DNA of 64,000 nucleotides from positions 62,001 to 126,000 of the forward strand of contig CAJUEA010000002.1 of assembly GCA_910584975.1 (NCBI GenBank), written 5' to 3'. The DNA is from an uncultured Christensenella sp. (GTDB lineage Bacteria; Bacillota; Clostridia; Christensenellales; UBA3700). A program made the translations under genes and the position numbers. The notes under the pieces were generated by a model, which ran no database searches, had not been told where the DNA came from, and saw only the letters and a list, made by a program, of their open reading frames with translations. Of the stretch, positions 17,837 through 26,853 are shown piece by piece; position 1 is the stretch's first letter; every line of letters begins with the position of its first letter.

Positions 17837-18236
17837 AGACAATTTTAATTGTCAAATCGCTATTTTTTGAGAAAAATGTTAATGTATACAAAGTAATGAA
17901 AGTATAGTTGGCTTAGCATATTAAAGTCAATGATAATTTTATAATATGATTAATTGAATGAATATCTGCAAAAGAAATATTTTGTTTGCAAATTAAATTT
18001 ATTTGATTGTATGCAAAAAATAAGAAAAACACTCCGAAAATCGGGGTGTTTTTTGCACATTTAATTGATTTTACAAAAAAATACATAATCAGAAAGAATA
18101 TTACAAATTATTACATAACAAGCAAAGTGATATATTGTATAATAATTAGGTAATCTGTGCAGAGGTTGTGGCAAGTGGGTGCTTGCAACAGCTTTTGTTA
18201 CTATTCTTTTTTATTTTAACTTTTATAGAGGTGATT
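17837..18236. other. Intergenic region before minD
   Basis: This 400-bp gap has one terminator (18027-18054) for the isochorismatase-type gene. TATAAT at 18138-18143 is a possible -10 for minD without a good -35. An in-frame GTG at 18168 upstream of minD is ignored. I see nothing else. Confidence 0.6.
18027..18054 (+). terminator. Terminator
   Basis: Stem AACACTCCGA/TCGGGGTGTT (one G-U pair) with a short AAA-type loop, followed by TTTT. It ends the isochorismatase-type transcript. Confidence 0.85.
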
Positions 18237-19028
18237 ATGGCAAGAGTTATTGTGGTAACTTCGGGCAAGGGTGGTGTTGGCAAAACAACTTGCACGGCAA
18301 GCATTGGTGCTATGCTTGGGTACAGAGGTAAAAGAGTGCTTTTGATTGATGCCGATATCGGTTTGAATAATTTGGATGTGCTGGTTGGTATTGATGATAA
18401 AGTGGTTTATGATATGGCAGATGTCATAAGTGGCAGGTGTAGAGTAAAACAAGCGTTGGTATCTTCGCCAGATATTCCGAATATGTATGTGTTGCCTTCT
18501 CAAAATGCATATAACAGTGATGGTATAAGTATGAAAGATTTCAGGACATTGATTTCAAAGTTGAGTGACGGCTTTGATTTTATTTTCATCGATTGTCCTG
18601 CGGGAATTGACAAAGGCTTTCACAGGGCAGTTGCTCCAAGCAGTGAGGCATTGATAATTGCAACCCCAAATGTATCTTCTTTGCGTGATGCAGATAAGGT
18701 AATAAGCATTTTGCATAATTACAAATTGTCGGCAATCAACCTTATTGTAAATCGTATGAGAGGGGATATGGTTCTTAATGGGGAGATGATGTCTGTTATG
18801 GAAATATCAAAAATTCTAAATGTTTCCCCTATTGGTGTTATTCCCGATGATGACAAAATTCATATTTTTACTGAACTTGGCAAAATAGGCAAGGCAGAGT
18901 GTTTGGCAATGAGATCATTTGAGTGCGTTGCAGACAATTTCATTACTGGCAGACGAAGGCTTTATGACCCTACTGCACAATATAGAGGTATGGTTGGCAA
19001 GTTGAAACTTATGCTTAAGAGGGCATAA
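18237..19028 (+). CDS. minD: Septum-site ATPase MinD
   Basis: The ATG at 18237 is used (263 residues) because GAGGTG lies six bases upstream and the family start MARVIVVTSGKGGVGKTT follows at once. The deviant Walker A is at about residues 8-17 (Lys in KGGVGKTT), switch II is DCPAGIDKGF (about 120-129), and the C-terminal amphipathic helix reads GMVGKLKLMLKRA. MinD binds the membrane as an ATP dimer and, with MinE, positions the division site or, in spore-formers, the septum. No minC is present immediately upstream, where it usually sits. A minE homologue follows after 253 bp. Confidence 0.95.
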   Translation: MARVIVVTSGKGGVGKTTCTASIGAMLGYRGKRVLLIDADIGLNNLDVLVGIDDKVVYDMADVISGRCRVKQALVSSPDIPNMYVLPSQNAYNSDGISMKDFRTLISKLSDGFDFIFIDCPAGIDKGFHRAVAPSSEALIIATPNVSSLRDADKVISILHNYKLSAINLIVNRMRGDMVLNGEMMSVMEISKILNVSPIGVIPDDDKIHIFTELGKIGKAECLAMRSFECVADNFITGRRRLYDPTAQYRGMVGKLKLMLKRA

Positions 19029-19094
19029 ATTTAAGAAGCTAATTGATTAAATGTTAATTTAAATTAATATTGTTTAGACCAATGATTGTTTTAT

Positions 19095-19192
19095 TAATAC
19101 TCAAAACGCAATATTTGAGATTTCTCCTTATACCCCACAAAAAGTCTTTTTGTGGGTACCCCGTATTCGCTCGAAATGACAAAAAAGTCTTA
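19095..19192. repeat. REP-like intergenic repeat
   Basis: The segment begins with CGCAATATTTGAGATTTCTCC, which resembles the left core of the element at 16144. It then contains a hairpin CCCACAAAAAG/CTTTTTGTGGG (around 19136-19158) and ends in CGCTCGAAATGAC. The GAGATTT...CGCTCGAAATGAC layout is like the dispersed palindromic repeats seen in many gut Firmicutes (from memory). Confidence 0.55.
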
Positions 19193-19281
19193 AGAACAAA
19201 AGCAATTAAGTTTTAACATAATAATATATTTTTATAAAATAGTCTAGTTTTAGTAATTTTTAAAAGAAAACGGAGAATGGT

Positions 19282-19512
19282 ATGTATAGTCAAAGTGATA
19301 GTTATGACAGGCTTATTAAAATTTTGAAAAAAGACAAAATCAATATGCCTCAAATGATAGAGGATTCTTTGAAAAAAGATATTTTGAAAGTTGTTTCAAG
19401 TTATCTTAACATAAGAGCAGTAAACAGCATATTAAAAGTTGAAGTTGCAAATAGTGGGGAAATTCTTGTTACTTTTGAAGGAGTGGCAGATAGTTTTAAG
19501 GCAGCAAGGTAA
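19282..19512 (+). CDS. minE: MinE-like topological specificity factor
   Basis: This 76-residue protein matches MinE in size and in the C-terminal topological domain: MPQMIEDSLKKDILKVVSSYLNI (about residues 22-44), followed by the beta strand SILKVEVANSGEILVTFEG. The N-terminal anti-MinCD segment (about 1-20) is less conserved, as expected. MinE stimulates MinD ATPase and drives its pole-to-pole movement or sets its position. CGGAGA precedes the ATG. The unusually long gap from minD contains a REP-like repeat, which may have been inserted between the two genes. Confidence 0.75.
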   Translation: MYSQSDSYDRLIKILKKDKINMPQMIEDSLKKDILKVVSSYLNIRAVNSILKVEVANSGEILVTFEGVADSFKAAR

Positions 19513-19694
19513 GTGAATTTATTTATATGTGTTTATAATATTATTGTCTTATCGCTATTTTTGCAAGAATCATTCAACCTTTTTCAAATTGTCAAAATTA
19601 ATTTAAGCTAATTTTTGATTAATTTAAAAAATTGGTATATTGAAAGGTTAGTTATCATATGTTATCTTAGTAAACAAATTGGAGAGTGTGTAAT

Positions 19695-19946
19695 ATGAAA
19701 TATGATGATTATGAAAAAGTTGAATGCAATAACTATCCTAACGAAAATATATCAGTGGAGCTAGGCAGAAAGTACAGAAAGTTCAAGGGTTTTAAAAATA
19801 TTGATAAAAAGAAAGCCTTTGACATTGCTTACACTGCGGCTATTTTTGGTGCAGCTTTTGCTGTTATTATGTTGGTTTCAAGCGTAATCACACTTGCAAG
19901 CAGTGGCACTTTGGTGCAAACTTTTATGACAATGTTTGGGAAATAA
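19695..19946 (+). CDS. Small single-pass membrane protein upstream of spoIVFB
   Basis: The ATG at 19695 has GGAGAG eight bases upstream and gives 83 residues. The protein has a charged N-terminal half rich in K, D and E (about 1-45), then one hydrophobic segment (about 48-75) and a short tail. No catalytic motif is visible. The place directly before spoIVFB is normally taken by spoIVFA, which is larger and carries a LytM-type domain. This could be a reduced analogue or an unrelated small protein. The next gene starts three bases after its stop. Confidence 0.7.
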   Translation: MKYDDYEKVECNNYPNENISVELGRKYRKFKGFKNIDKKKAFDIAYTAAIFGAAFAVIMLVSSVITLASSGTLVQTFMTMFGK

Positions 19947-19949
19947 AAT

Positions 19950-20786
19950 TTGTTTAAATACAAAATAACAATTCATCCATTGTATTTTTGCTTATGCTTA
20001 TACTATATTGTGATAGGCAAGGCTTGGGTATTTTTCAGTTGTTTTGTTACTGTTTTATTGCACGAGATTGCACATAGTCTGGCAGGCAAAAAATATGGCT
20101 ACCAAATGGCAAAAATAACTTTGATGCCATATGGTGCAATGATTTATGGTGGAGAAAAATTTAATCGCAAGGAAGGTTTGGTAATAGCTTTGGCAGGTCC
20201 GTTGTGTAATGGCGTGCTCGCTTTGCTCACGCTTGCTGTGTGGTGGTTGTTTCCAGAATCTTTTGCTTTTACTCAGGACTTTTTTAACAGCAATCTTACA
20301 CTTATGATTTTTAACCTTTTGCCGTGCTTTCCTTTGGATGGTTCAAGGGTGGTTTTGAGCCTTTCAAAAGATAAAATTAAGGCACTCAAAATCCTTAAAA
20401 TTGTAGGCATTGCTTTAAGTGTTTTTATGATAGTTTTTGGATTGGCAAGTTTGTTTTTAACGCAAAATATTTCGCTTGTCAATATTGGCGTATTTTTGCT
20501 AATAGGGTCGATTTTCGGAGGGCAAAAGGAAGAATATAGCTGTATTGCAGGTAGGTTATCGTTTGTGAAAAATTATAAAAGAGGCGTAATAGCACGAGAT
20601 GTTTATATTAGTACTGACACCAAAATTTTTGAGCTTTTCAGATACCTCAACAGAGACTATTTGACAACATTTATTGTGGTTAATGACAAAGGTGAAGAAA
20701 GTGGTGTTATTGATGAAGATAGGTTGCACGATATTATGGAAAAATATGATCACAAGCTTATGCTTAAAAGTGTGATTAATAATTGA
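19950..20786 (+). CDS. spoIVFB: SpoIVFB-type site-2 metalloprotease
   Basis: This 278-residue M50 intramembrane protease has the zinc motif HEIAHSL (about residues 38-44), several membrane helices and the second metal site LLPCFPLDGSRV (about 124-135). A C-terminal CBS-like region (about 195-278) follows, as in SpoIVFB. In B. subtilis this enzyme cleaves pro-sigma-K in the mother-cell-derived outer forespore membrane. The start is a TTG, three bases after the stop of the small upstream membrane protein, so expression is probably coupled. The conserved position between min genes and the radical SAM/rng block supports the call. Confidence 0.9.
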   Translation: MFKYKITIHPLYFCLCLYYIVIGKAWVFFSCFVTVLLHEIAHSLAGKKYGYQMAKITLMPYGAMIYGGEKFNRKEGLVIALAGPLCNGVLALLTLAVWWLFPESFAFTQDFFNSNLTLMIFNLLPCFPLDGSRVVLSLSKDKIKALKILKIVGIALSVFMIVFGLASLFLTQNISLVNIGVFLLIGSIFGGQKEEYSCIAGRLSFVKNYKRGVIARDVYISTDTKIFELFRYLNRDYLTTFIVVNDKGEESGVIDEDRLHDIMEKYDHKLMLKSVINN

Positions 20787-20928
20787 TTATAAGTACTGTT
20801 TTTTTCGTTTTTAAATTTTTGATTAAGATTGTAAGTTTCAAGATAAAAAGTAAATTAGTTTTTTAGTTGAGATTAACAAAGTTGCTTGTAAAAGTATATT
20901 TTTTATGCGCAAAATTATTGTGAAAATT

Positions 20929-20958
20929 TATGCCACTATTGATATGGTGGCATTTTGC
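20929..20958 (+). terminator. Possible terminator after spoIVFB
   Basis: Stem ATGCCAC/GTGGCAT with interior A-T pairs, followed by TTTTGCTTGCTT. The U-tract is weak. Confidence 0.6.
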
Positions 20959-20991
20959 TTGCTTAATTTGTATATAAATATAAAAATATAC

Positions 20992-21020
20992 TTGAAAATT
21001 GTATAATAGTATGTTATACT
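20992..21020 (+). promoter_or_regulatory. Promoter of glcK
   Basis: TTGAAA (20992-20997), 17-bp spacer, TATACT (21015-21020), with TG one base before the -10. Confidence 0.75.
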
Positions 21021-21150
21021 ATGATTGATTTAGAGATAAAATTGAGATTGTTTGTTGAATAACAAGGTGTTTTTGCAAATTTTACTTGGACTTATTGCTT
21101 AAAGCGCATTGAATACAAAATAAATCTCAAATTTTTAATAGAGGTGTGTT

Positions 21151-22095
21151 ATGATTTATGCAGGTGTTGATATTGGTGGAATGACTATTAAAGTTGGACT
21201 TGTAAACGAAAATGGCAAAATTGTTTTGTCAAGAGCTTTTGCGACAGAGCAAGAAAAAGGTTTTAAAAGTATGGTTGCAAGAACTGCTGAAATGGTAAGG
21301 GCATTGCTTGACGAGGCAAATTATTCTTTGTTGGACTTGGGTGGCATCGGCTTTGGTATTCCAGGCACAGTGGACAGCAAAAAAGGTATGATTGTTTCTG
21401 CTGTAAATATCGGCTGCAAAAATGAAAAATTGGTTGAGGAAATGGCACAATATTTCAATGTGCCTATTGCTGTTGGAAATGACGCGAATATGGCTGCGCT
21501 TGGCGAACAAAGATTTGGTGCTGGCAAAGGACACGAAAATGTTGTTATGATTACTTTGGGCACAGGCATTGGTGGTGGAATTATAATTGACGGCAAATTG
21601 TACGAAGGCAATGGTGGCGCTGGTGGCGAAGTTGGTCATCAAATTATTGTTGTGGATGGCGAACAATGCAATTGTGGCAGACGCGGTTGTTGGGAGAGAT
21701 ATGCATCTGCAACAGGACTTATCAATCAAACAAAATATGCAATGGCAGACAATGCAAACAGCTTAATGCACAAAATTGCAAGTGAAAATGGTGGCGTTGA
21801 TGGCAAAACTGCATTTTTGGCAAAAGATGCTGGCGACGAGGCAGGCAGAAATGTTGTAGAGCAATATTTGCATTATCTTTCTGAAGGATTGCTTAACCTT
21901 GCTTATGTTTTGCACCCTGAAATGTTTATTATCGGTGGTGGAATTTCTCACGAGGGCAAGAATGTTATGGACCCATTGAGAGAAAAACTTAATGAAAGTT
22001 TGCAAAGCAGTGGTATGTTGCCTTTGATTGAAATTGTTCAAGCAAGTCTTGGTAACAATGCGGGCATTATTGGTGCTGCTGCTTTGGTAATGTAA
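21151..22095 (+). CDS. glcK: ROK-family glucokinase
   Basis: This 314-residue protein belongs to the ROK family. The N-terminal ATP site is AGVDIGGMTIKVGLV (about 4-18), the phosphate-2 stretch is MITLGTGIGGGII (about 132-144), and the zinc-binding signature is CNCGRRGCWERYAS (about 172-185). The sugar-site GEVGHQ motif is also visible. ROK glucokinases phosphorylate glucose to glucose-6-phosphate. GAGGTG precedes the ATG. It has its own promoter and sits between spoIVFB and the radical SAM gene, splitting a block that is usually continuous. It would feed hexoses released by the glycosidases in this window into glycolysis. Confidence 0.92.
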   Translation: MIYAGVDIGGMTIKVGLVNENGKIVLSRAFATEQEKGFKSMVARTAEMVRALLDEANYSLLDLGGIGFGIPGTVDSKKGMIVSAVNIGCKNEKLVEEMAQYFNVPIAVGNDANMAALGEQRFGAGKGHENVVMITLGTGIGGGIIIDGKLYEGNGGAGGEVGHQIIVVDGEQCNCGRRGCWERYASATGLINQTKYAMADNANSLMHKIASENGGVDGKTAFLAKDAGDEAGRNVVEQYLHYLSEGLLNLAYVLHPEMFIIGGGISHEGKNVMDPLREKLNESLQSSGMLPLIEIVQASLGNNAGIIGAAALVM

Positions 22096-22184
22096 TATGA
22101 TTTAGTTTGCTTTTTGCCATTGCTTGCAAAAAGCAAATGTTTTCTTAAATTTGTCAAAAAATTTCAAATTTTGATTAGGAAAAA

Positions 22185-23975
22185 ATGAAAGATACTTTAA
22201 AAAAGATACTTTTGAAAGTGGAAAAACCTGCCCGATATGTGGGAGGGGAATTTAATATGCCGAATATGGACAAGCCTTGTAGGGTGAGGCTATGTTTGTG
22301 CTTTCCAGAAATTTATGAAATTGGAATGAGCAATATCGGCGTAAGAATATTGTATCATATGCTAAACGATATGGAGGGAATTGTTTGTGAGCGTTGCTTT
22401 GCTCCGTTTTTGGATATGGGAGAGCAACTTAAGGCAAACAATATCCCACTTTTTTCTGTTGATAGTGGCAAGTCACTTTGTGAGTTTGACATTGTTGGAA
22501 TGTCAATTGGGTATGAATTGCTTTATACAAATGTGCTTTATATGTTGGATTTGGCTGGCATACCTTTTAGGGCGAAAGACAGAATGAATGGAAATTATCC
22601 TATCCTTATTGCAGGTGGACCTTGTGTTGTCAATCCAGAGCCATTTGCAGAAATTTTTGATGCAATCCTTATTGGAGAGGGCGAAAAAAATCTTAAAGAA
22701 TTTACAATGCTTTATGACGAGTGCAAAAAGGATGGCTTGAGCAAGGCAGAGTTTTTGGAAAAGGCAGCAGTGCTTGACGGCGTTTATGTGCCAACAAAAG
22801 TTAAGCCAATATATGAGGATAAAAAACTTGTAGGCTTTAGTGAAAGCGTAAAAAAAGCTGTGGTGCAAGATTTGGATGCTGCTTATTTCCCAACAAAAAT
22901 TCTTGTGCCAAACATTGAGATAACACACGATAGGGCAGTGCTTGAACTTTACAGAGGTTGCAACAATGGTTGCAGATTTTGTCAAGCATGTTTTTATTAC
23001 AGACCAATACGATTCAGAAAAAAAGACACTTTGGTTGAGTATGGAAAACAATTGGTTGCAAACACTGGATATAGCGAATTATCTTTGTCAAGCTTATCCA
23101 CAAGTGATTACTATGCTTTGCACGAATTGATTGGAGATTTGAAGTCAAGCGTTTGTACGGGGGATGTTCGTCTTGCAATGCCTTCTTTGAGGTTGGATAG
23201 CTATAAGCCAGAATATATGGGCAGTGGAAGGCTTGGTTCGTTGACTTTTGCACCAGAGGCAGGCACTCAACGATTGAGAAATGTGATAAACAAAAACATT
23301 TCCGAACAAAACATTGAAAATACTATTAAACACGCTTTGGAGTGTGGTTATACAGGCTTTAAGCTTTATTTTATGATAGGTTTGCCAACTGAAACTGAGG
23401 AAGATTTGCAAGGTATTGTGGATATCGTGCTTATGATAAAAGATATGGCAAAGGTGCATAGTAAAAATAAGCGTCCTGTGCAAATAACTGTGTCTACAAG
23501 CGTTTTCATTCCAAAACCACTTACGCCATTTCAGTGGGAAAGACAAATTTCAGAGCAGGAAATGCTTGAAAAACAAAAGTTTTTGATTGACCATTTGCAT
23601 ATCAAAAATGTGCGATATAATTGGCATGGGGCAGAAAGCAGTGTTATTGAATCAGTTTTCTCGCGTGGAGATAGGCGTTTGATTGATGTGCTTGAGCGTG
23701 CCTATAAGCTTGGATGCAAGTTTGATGGCTGGAGTGAGAGATTTGATATGACAAAATGGCGTCAAGCTTTTGATGAATGTGGCGTGGATATGAACGATTA
23801 CACAAGAGAATGGAAAGAAGATGAGGTTTTGCCTTGGGATTTTGTAGAGCATGGCGTTTCAAAAAAATATCTTGTCAATGAAAGACACAATGCTTACAAG
23901 GCACAAACTACAAAAGCTTGTGATAAGTCTCATTGTAGTGGTTGTGGTGCAAATAAGTTGGGTAGGTGTTATTGA
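22185..23975 (+). CDS. B12-binding/radical SAM protein (TIGR03960-like)
   Basis: This 596-residue protein has an N-terminal Rossmann-like cobalamin-binding region (about 30-190, no canonical DxHxxG) and a radical SAM core with the cluster motif CNNGCRFCQ (about 262-270, Cys-x3-Cys-x2-Cys). A Cys-rich tail, CDKSHCSGCGANKLGRC, closes it. This family is found next to rng (RNase G/E) and the DUF2344 protein, as here. The substrate is unknown; an RNA or ribosome modification role is suggested only by its constant neighbourhood. AGGA precedes the ATG, and the stop overlaps the next start (TGATG). Confidence 0.88.
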   Translation: MKDTLKKILLKVEKPARYVGGEFNMPNMDKPCRVRLCLCFPEIYEIGMSNIGVRILYHMLNDMEGIVCERCFAPFLDMGEQLKANNIPLFSVDSGKSLCEFDIVGMSIGYELLYTNVLYMLDLAGIPFRAKDRMNGNYPILIAGGPCVVNPEPFAEIFDAILIGEGEKNLKEFTMLYDECKKDGLSKAEFLEKAAVLDGVYVPTKVKPIYEDKKLVGFSESVKKAVVQDLDAAYFPTKILVPNIEITHDRAVLELYRGCNNGCRFCQACFYYRPIRFRKKDTLVEYGKQLVANTGYSELSLSSLSTSDYYALHELIGDLKSSVCTGDVRLAMPSLRLDSYKPEYMGSGRLGSLTFAPEAGTQRLRNVINKNISEQNIENTIKHALECGYTGFKLYFMIGLPTETEEDLQGIVDIVLMIKDMAKVHSKNKRPVQITVSTSVFIPKPLTPFQWERQISEQEMLEKQKFLIDHLHIKNVRYNWHGAESSVIESVFSRGDRRLIDVLERAYKLGCKFDGWSERFDMTKWRQAFDECGVDMNDYTREWKEDEVLPWDFVEHGVSKKYLVNERHNAYKAQTTKACDKSHCSGCGANKLGRCY

Positions 23976-24640
23976 TGAAGGTAATAAGACATATTAAAAA
24001 GGGAAATATATGTTGTGTATCACATATTGATAGCATGAGAGTTTTGCAAAGGACATTGATAAGGGCGCAAATAAGCACAAAAATGTCCGAAGGGTTTAAT
24101 CCTCACCCAATCACTTACACTTCACATCCATTGCCTTTGGGTGTTGCAAGTGAGGAGGAGTTTTTTGTGGTTGCAAATGAAGATATGACTACGCAACAAG
24201 TACTTGAGGCTTTTAATAACAATATTCCTAACGGAATGGAGGCAACACAATGCTTTGATTGCATAAAAAATCCTAACTTTGCAAAAAATGTGAATTATTG
24301 TGAATACTTTGTGAGTGGCAATGAATTTTTTGCATTAAAAAAACAAATTGAAGAATATTTGAAACAAGATAGTTTGGTTGTTAGATTTCCATTTAAGGGC
24401 ACGGAAAAAGAACAAGATATCGCGCCATTGATTTTGGATGTTAATGTGAAAAAAGATGGCATTATTTTGGTGCTTGCTGCTGGCAATCCAAACTTGCGTC
24501 CTGACCGTGTTACGGACGCTTTAAATGAAAAATTCGCTTTGAAAATCGGTGCTAATGACATAATTCGAACAAAACAATTAATTGTGAAAGAAGGAAAAAC
24601 TTTGACAGCAACAGAGTTTTTGCAGGAGTTTATCAAATGA
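23975..24640 (+). CDS. DUF2344/TIGR03936-like protein
   Basis: The ATG at 23975 overlaps the stop of the radical SAM gene by one base and gives 221 residues. The N-terminus shows the family pattern GNICCVSHIDSMRVLQRTL, SEGFNPHP and LPLGVASEEEF (about 8-66). This domain is found as a separate protein after, or fused to the C-terminus of, the TIGR03960 radical SAM proteins, so the two most likely act together. It overlaps rng by four bases. The biochemical role is not established as far as I know. Confidence 0.85.
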   Translation: MKVIRHIKKGNICCVSHIDSMRVLQRTLIRAQISTKMSEGFNPHPITYTSHPLPLGVASEEEFFVVANEDMTTQQVLEAFNNNIPNGMEATQCFDCIKNPNFAKNVNYCEYFVSGNEFFALKKQIEEYLKQDSLVVRFPFKGTEKEQDIAPLILDVNVKKDGIILVLAAGNPNLRPDRVTDALNEKFALKIGANDIIRTKQLIVKEGKTLTATEFLQEFIK

Positions 24641-26136
24641 AAAATATAATTATTGATACCCACACAACAGGCACAAGAGTCTGCGTTGTTGAAAATGGCA
24701 ATCTGATTGATTTTGCCATTGAAAAAACAAATGCAGAAAAATTGGTCGGCAATATTTATAAAGGCAAAGTTGTCAATGTACTAAAAGGTATGCAAGCAGT
24801 TTTTGTCGATATCGGACTGGAGAAAAACGGCTTTTTGTATGGTGGCGATATTTGCGTGGATGGCAAAATGATTTCTCACAATGGCACAAATGCACCAGCT
24901 AAGTTACCACTTAAAGTGGGGGATATCATTATGTGTCAGGTGCTAAAAGATCAGTTTGACTCAAAAGGACCAAGATTGACAATGAACATTTCTTTGCCAA
25001 GCAGAGTGTTAGTTATGGAGCCTTTTGTTGATTACATCGCAATTTCAAGAAAAATTGACAATGAAGACGAAAGATTAAAGCTGGAGAATTTTGTTCGAAG
25101 TCATCGCCCTGACAATAGTGGTTACATTGTGCGCACAGAGGCAGAAACTTGTGGTGAAGAAGAAATTTTGACAAACATTCAAGAACTTAGCGAAAGGTGG
25201 CAAAAAATCAAAAAGGATTACATCACTTGCCCAAAATGTTCTTTGTTGTACAGCGAAGGTAATTTGGTAATTCGTGCTGTTCGTGATTTTATGCGTGGCG
25301 ATATTGACAAGATTATCGTAAATGATATGGGCATTTGCAATATGCTTGAATCAGAGTTTTCATATTTGTTTGGCAAAAAGAAGGATATTTTTGAAGTTTA
25401 TACAGGTGCAGACACTTTGACAAATCATTTCAATTTAAATCCACAAATTGACAAGCTTTTGAAAAGAGAAGTGGTTTTGTCAAATGGCGCTTATCTTGTG
25501 ATTGACAAGACAGAGGCTTTGACAGTGATTGATGTCAACACAGGCAAATATGTTGGTGACAAAAATCTTGAAGAAACAGTGTTTATCACAAACAAAATTG
25601 CGGCTGTTGAAATTGCAAGACAAATAAGACTTAGAAATTTGGGTGGAATTATCATTGTTGATTTTATTGATATGAACAACCTTGAACATCGTGGGGAAGT
25701 GCTTGAAATTTTGGAACAAGAACTGAAAAAAGATAGATTGAAATGCACTTTGGTTGGAATGACAGATTTGGGTCTAGTTCAAATTACAAGAAAAAAAATG
25801 CGTAGCAGATTGATGGATAACTTGTTGCAAATTTGTCCTTATTGTGGTGGAGATGCCTATGTTCATTCTGTTGAACATGTGATTATGCGTATTCGTGATT
25901 ATTTGTATGAAATATTCAAAGATGACACAATTCAAGCAGTCAAGCTTACGGTAAATCCAATCATTTACAGCAATATGTTTTCACTTAATTTGTTTGAAAA
26001 AGAACTTGCCACAGTGTGGGCAAATTTGCGTATTTATCTTATCCCAGATCCACTTTGTCATATGGAAAAATTCAGCTGTGAAAGAGTTCGTTCCAGTGTT
26101 ATTGAACTTCCTGACAACGCAAAATTGTTGTATTAA
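24637..26136 (+). CDS. rng: Ribonuclease G/E
   Basis: This 499-residue protein has an N-terminal S1-like domain (about 38-130), the 5'-sensor/RNase H-like regions, the catalytic acidic pair in TVIDVNTGKYVG and IIVDFIDM (about 293-350), and the zinc-link CPYCGG (about 402-407). It corresponds to the catalytic half of RNase E, as in CafA/RNase G, and lacks the long C-terminal degradosome scaffold. It processes rRNA and mRNA. AGGAG lies before the ATG, and it overlaps the DUF2344 gene by four bases. It ends at a terminator before the L21 leader. Confidence 0.94.
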   Translation: MKNIIIDTHTTGTRVCVVENGNLIDFAIEKTNAEKLVGNIYKGKVVNVLKGMQAVFVDIGLEKNGFLYGGDICVDGKMISHNGTNAPAKLPLKVGDIIMCQVLKDQFDSKGPRLTMNISLPSRVLVMEPFVDYIAISRKIDNEDERLKLENFVRSHRPDNSGYIVRTEAETCGEEEILTNIQELSERWQKIKKDYITCPKCSLLYSEGNLVIRAVRDFMRGDIDKIIVNDMGICNMLESEFSYLFGKKKDIFEVYTGADTLTNHFNLNPQIDKLLKREVVLSNGAYLVIDKTEALTVIDVNTGKYVGDKNLEETVFITNKIAAVEIARQIRLRNLGGIIIVDFIDMNNLEHRGEVLEILEQELKKDRLKCTLVGMTDLGLVQITRKKMRSRLMDNLLQICPYCGGDAYVHSVEHVIMRIRDYLYEIFKDDTIQAVKLTVNPIIYSNMFSLNLFEKELATVWANLRIYLIPDPLCHMEKFSCERVRSSVIELPDNAKLLY

Positions 26137-26295
26137 TGTATTATTAAAGTTGCAGTTAAGGCGTGGTTAATCACTTTTGGTTGAAACTGTAATTAATACA
26201 AATTTAAAATACTTGTGCATACAATCATAAAACATTAAAAAATAAAGTTAAATATCATTTTAAAATTTATTTTGTAAAATTTTATTATCAAATTG

Positions 26296-26338
26296 CTTTT
26301 GGTTAAGTTATTTTTGCTTACCAAAAGTTTTGTTTTTT
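26296..26338 (+). terminator. Terminator of the rng operon
   Basis: Stem CTTTTGGT(T)AAG/CTTACCAAAAG with one bulged T, followed by TTTTGTTTTTT. Confidence 0.75.
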
Positions 26339-26430
26339 ATGTGTTTGGAAATCTATTTTGATGCAGATATCAAAATATTCAGAAAAAATTTGGCTGGAGA
26401 TAAAAATATTTTTTAAGGCGCTCAAAATGT

Positions 26431-26459
26431 TTGACAAAAGACAAGATATATGATAAACT
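26431..26459 (+). promoter_or_regulatory. Promoter of rplU-prp-rpmA
   Basis: TTGACA (26431-26436), 17-bp spacer, TAAACT (26454-26459), placed a few bases before the L21 leader. Confidence 0.75.
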
Positions 26460-26463
26460 CGAT

Positions 26464-26537
26464 ATAGCCGCGTAATAAGGGCTCAAAGTGTGCTTTCGGC
26501 ACCCCCGATTTGTTTAGCGAGACTGGTGAGAGGAGGT
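26464..26537 (+). ncRNA. Ribosomal protein L21 leader
   Basis: The segment between the promoter and the rplU start has the features of the Firmicute L21 leader: an early GCCGCGTAATAAGGGC, the central hairpin GTGCTTTCGGCAC, then CCCCGATT, and the distal GCGAGACTGGTGAGAGGAGG that includes the ribosome binding site. In the family this structure is thought to allow autoregulation by L21. Confidence 0.8.
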
Positions 26538-26544
26538 AAGTGTA

Positions 26545-26850
26545 ATGTACGCAATAGTTACAACAGGTGGTAAGCAATACAAAGTTGAAAAAGATTGCAT
26601 TATCAAAGTTGAAAAATTAGACGCTAATGTTGGCGATAATATCGAACTTGAAGTTTTGATGGTTTCTGACAATGGTGCTGTTAAAGTTGGCAAAGATATT
26701 AAAAAAGCAGTTGTAAAAGCTGAAGTTCTTGCTCAAGATAAAGCTAAAAAAATCAACATTTTTAAATACAAAGCTAAGAAAAATATAAGAAAGCGTCAAG
26801 GTCATCGTCAACCATTTACAGCTATCAAGATTACAAGTATTGAGGCTTAA
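26545..26850 (+). CDS. rplU: 50S ribosomal protein L21
   Basis: This 101-residue protein has the standard L21 start MYAIVTTGGKQYKVEKD and the C-terminal signature NIRKRQGHRQPFTAIKI. It binds 23S rRNA in the large subunit. GAGGAGG within the leader RNA gives a strong start. It is first in the rplU-prp-rpmA operon, directly followed by prp. Confidence 0.98.
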   Translation: MYAIVTTGGKQYKVEKDCIIKVEKLDANVGDNIELEVLMVSDNGAVKVGKDIKKAVVKAEVLAQDKAKKINIFKYKAKKNIRKRQGHRQPFTAIKITSIEA

Positions 26851-26853
26851 TTG

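Larger units (their letters stand above)
20787..21150. other. Intergenic region spoIVFB-glcK
   Basis: This 364-bp gap contains a terminator (20929-20958) for spoIVFB, the glcK promoter (20992-21020) and a leader of about 125 bases. In the leader, TTGAGATT (21042-21049) and AATCTCAA (21123-21130) can pair around a loop of about 73 bases, immediately followed by ATTTTT. No known riboswitch is recognised. Confidence 0.6.
26137..26544. other. Intergenic region rng-rplU
   Basis: This 408-bp gap contains a terminator for rng (26296-26338), then about 90 bases with nothing recognisable. The rplU promoter (26431-26459) and the L21 leader RNA (26464-26537) follow. Confidence 0.75.

Noticed and set aside
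18168..18236. GTG start extending minD by 23 residues
   Set aside because: The extension is hydrophobic and unlike MinD. A good ribosome binding site and the canonical MARVIVVTSGKGG start are at 18237.
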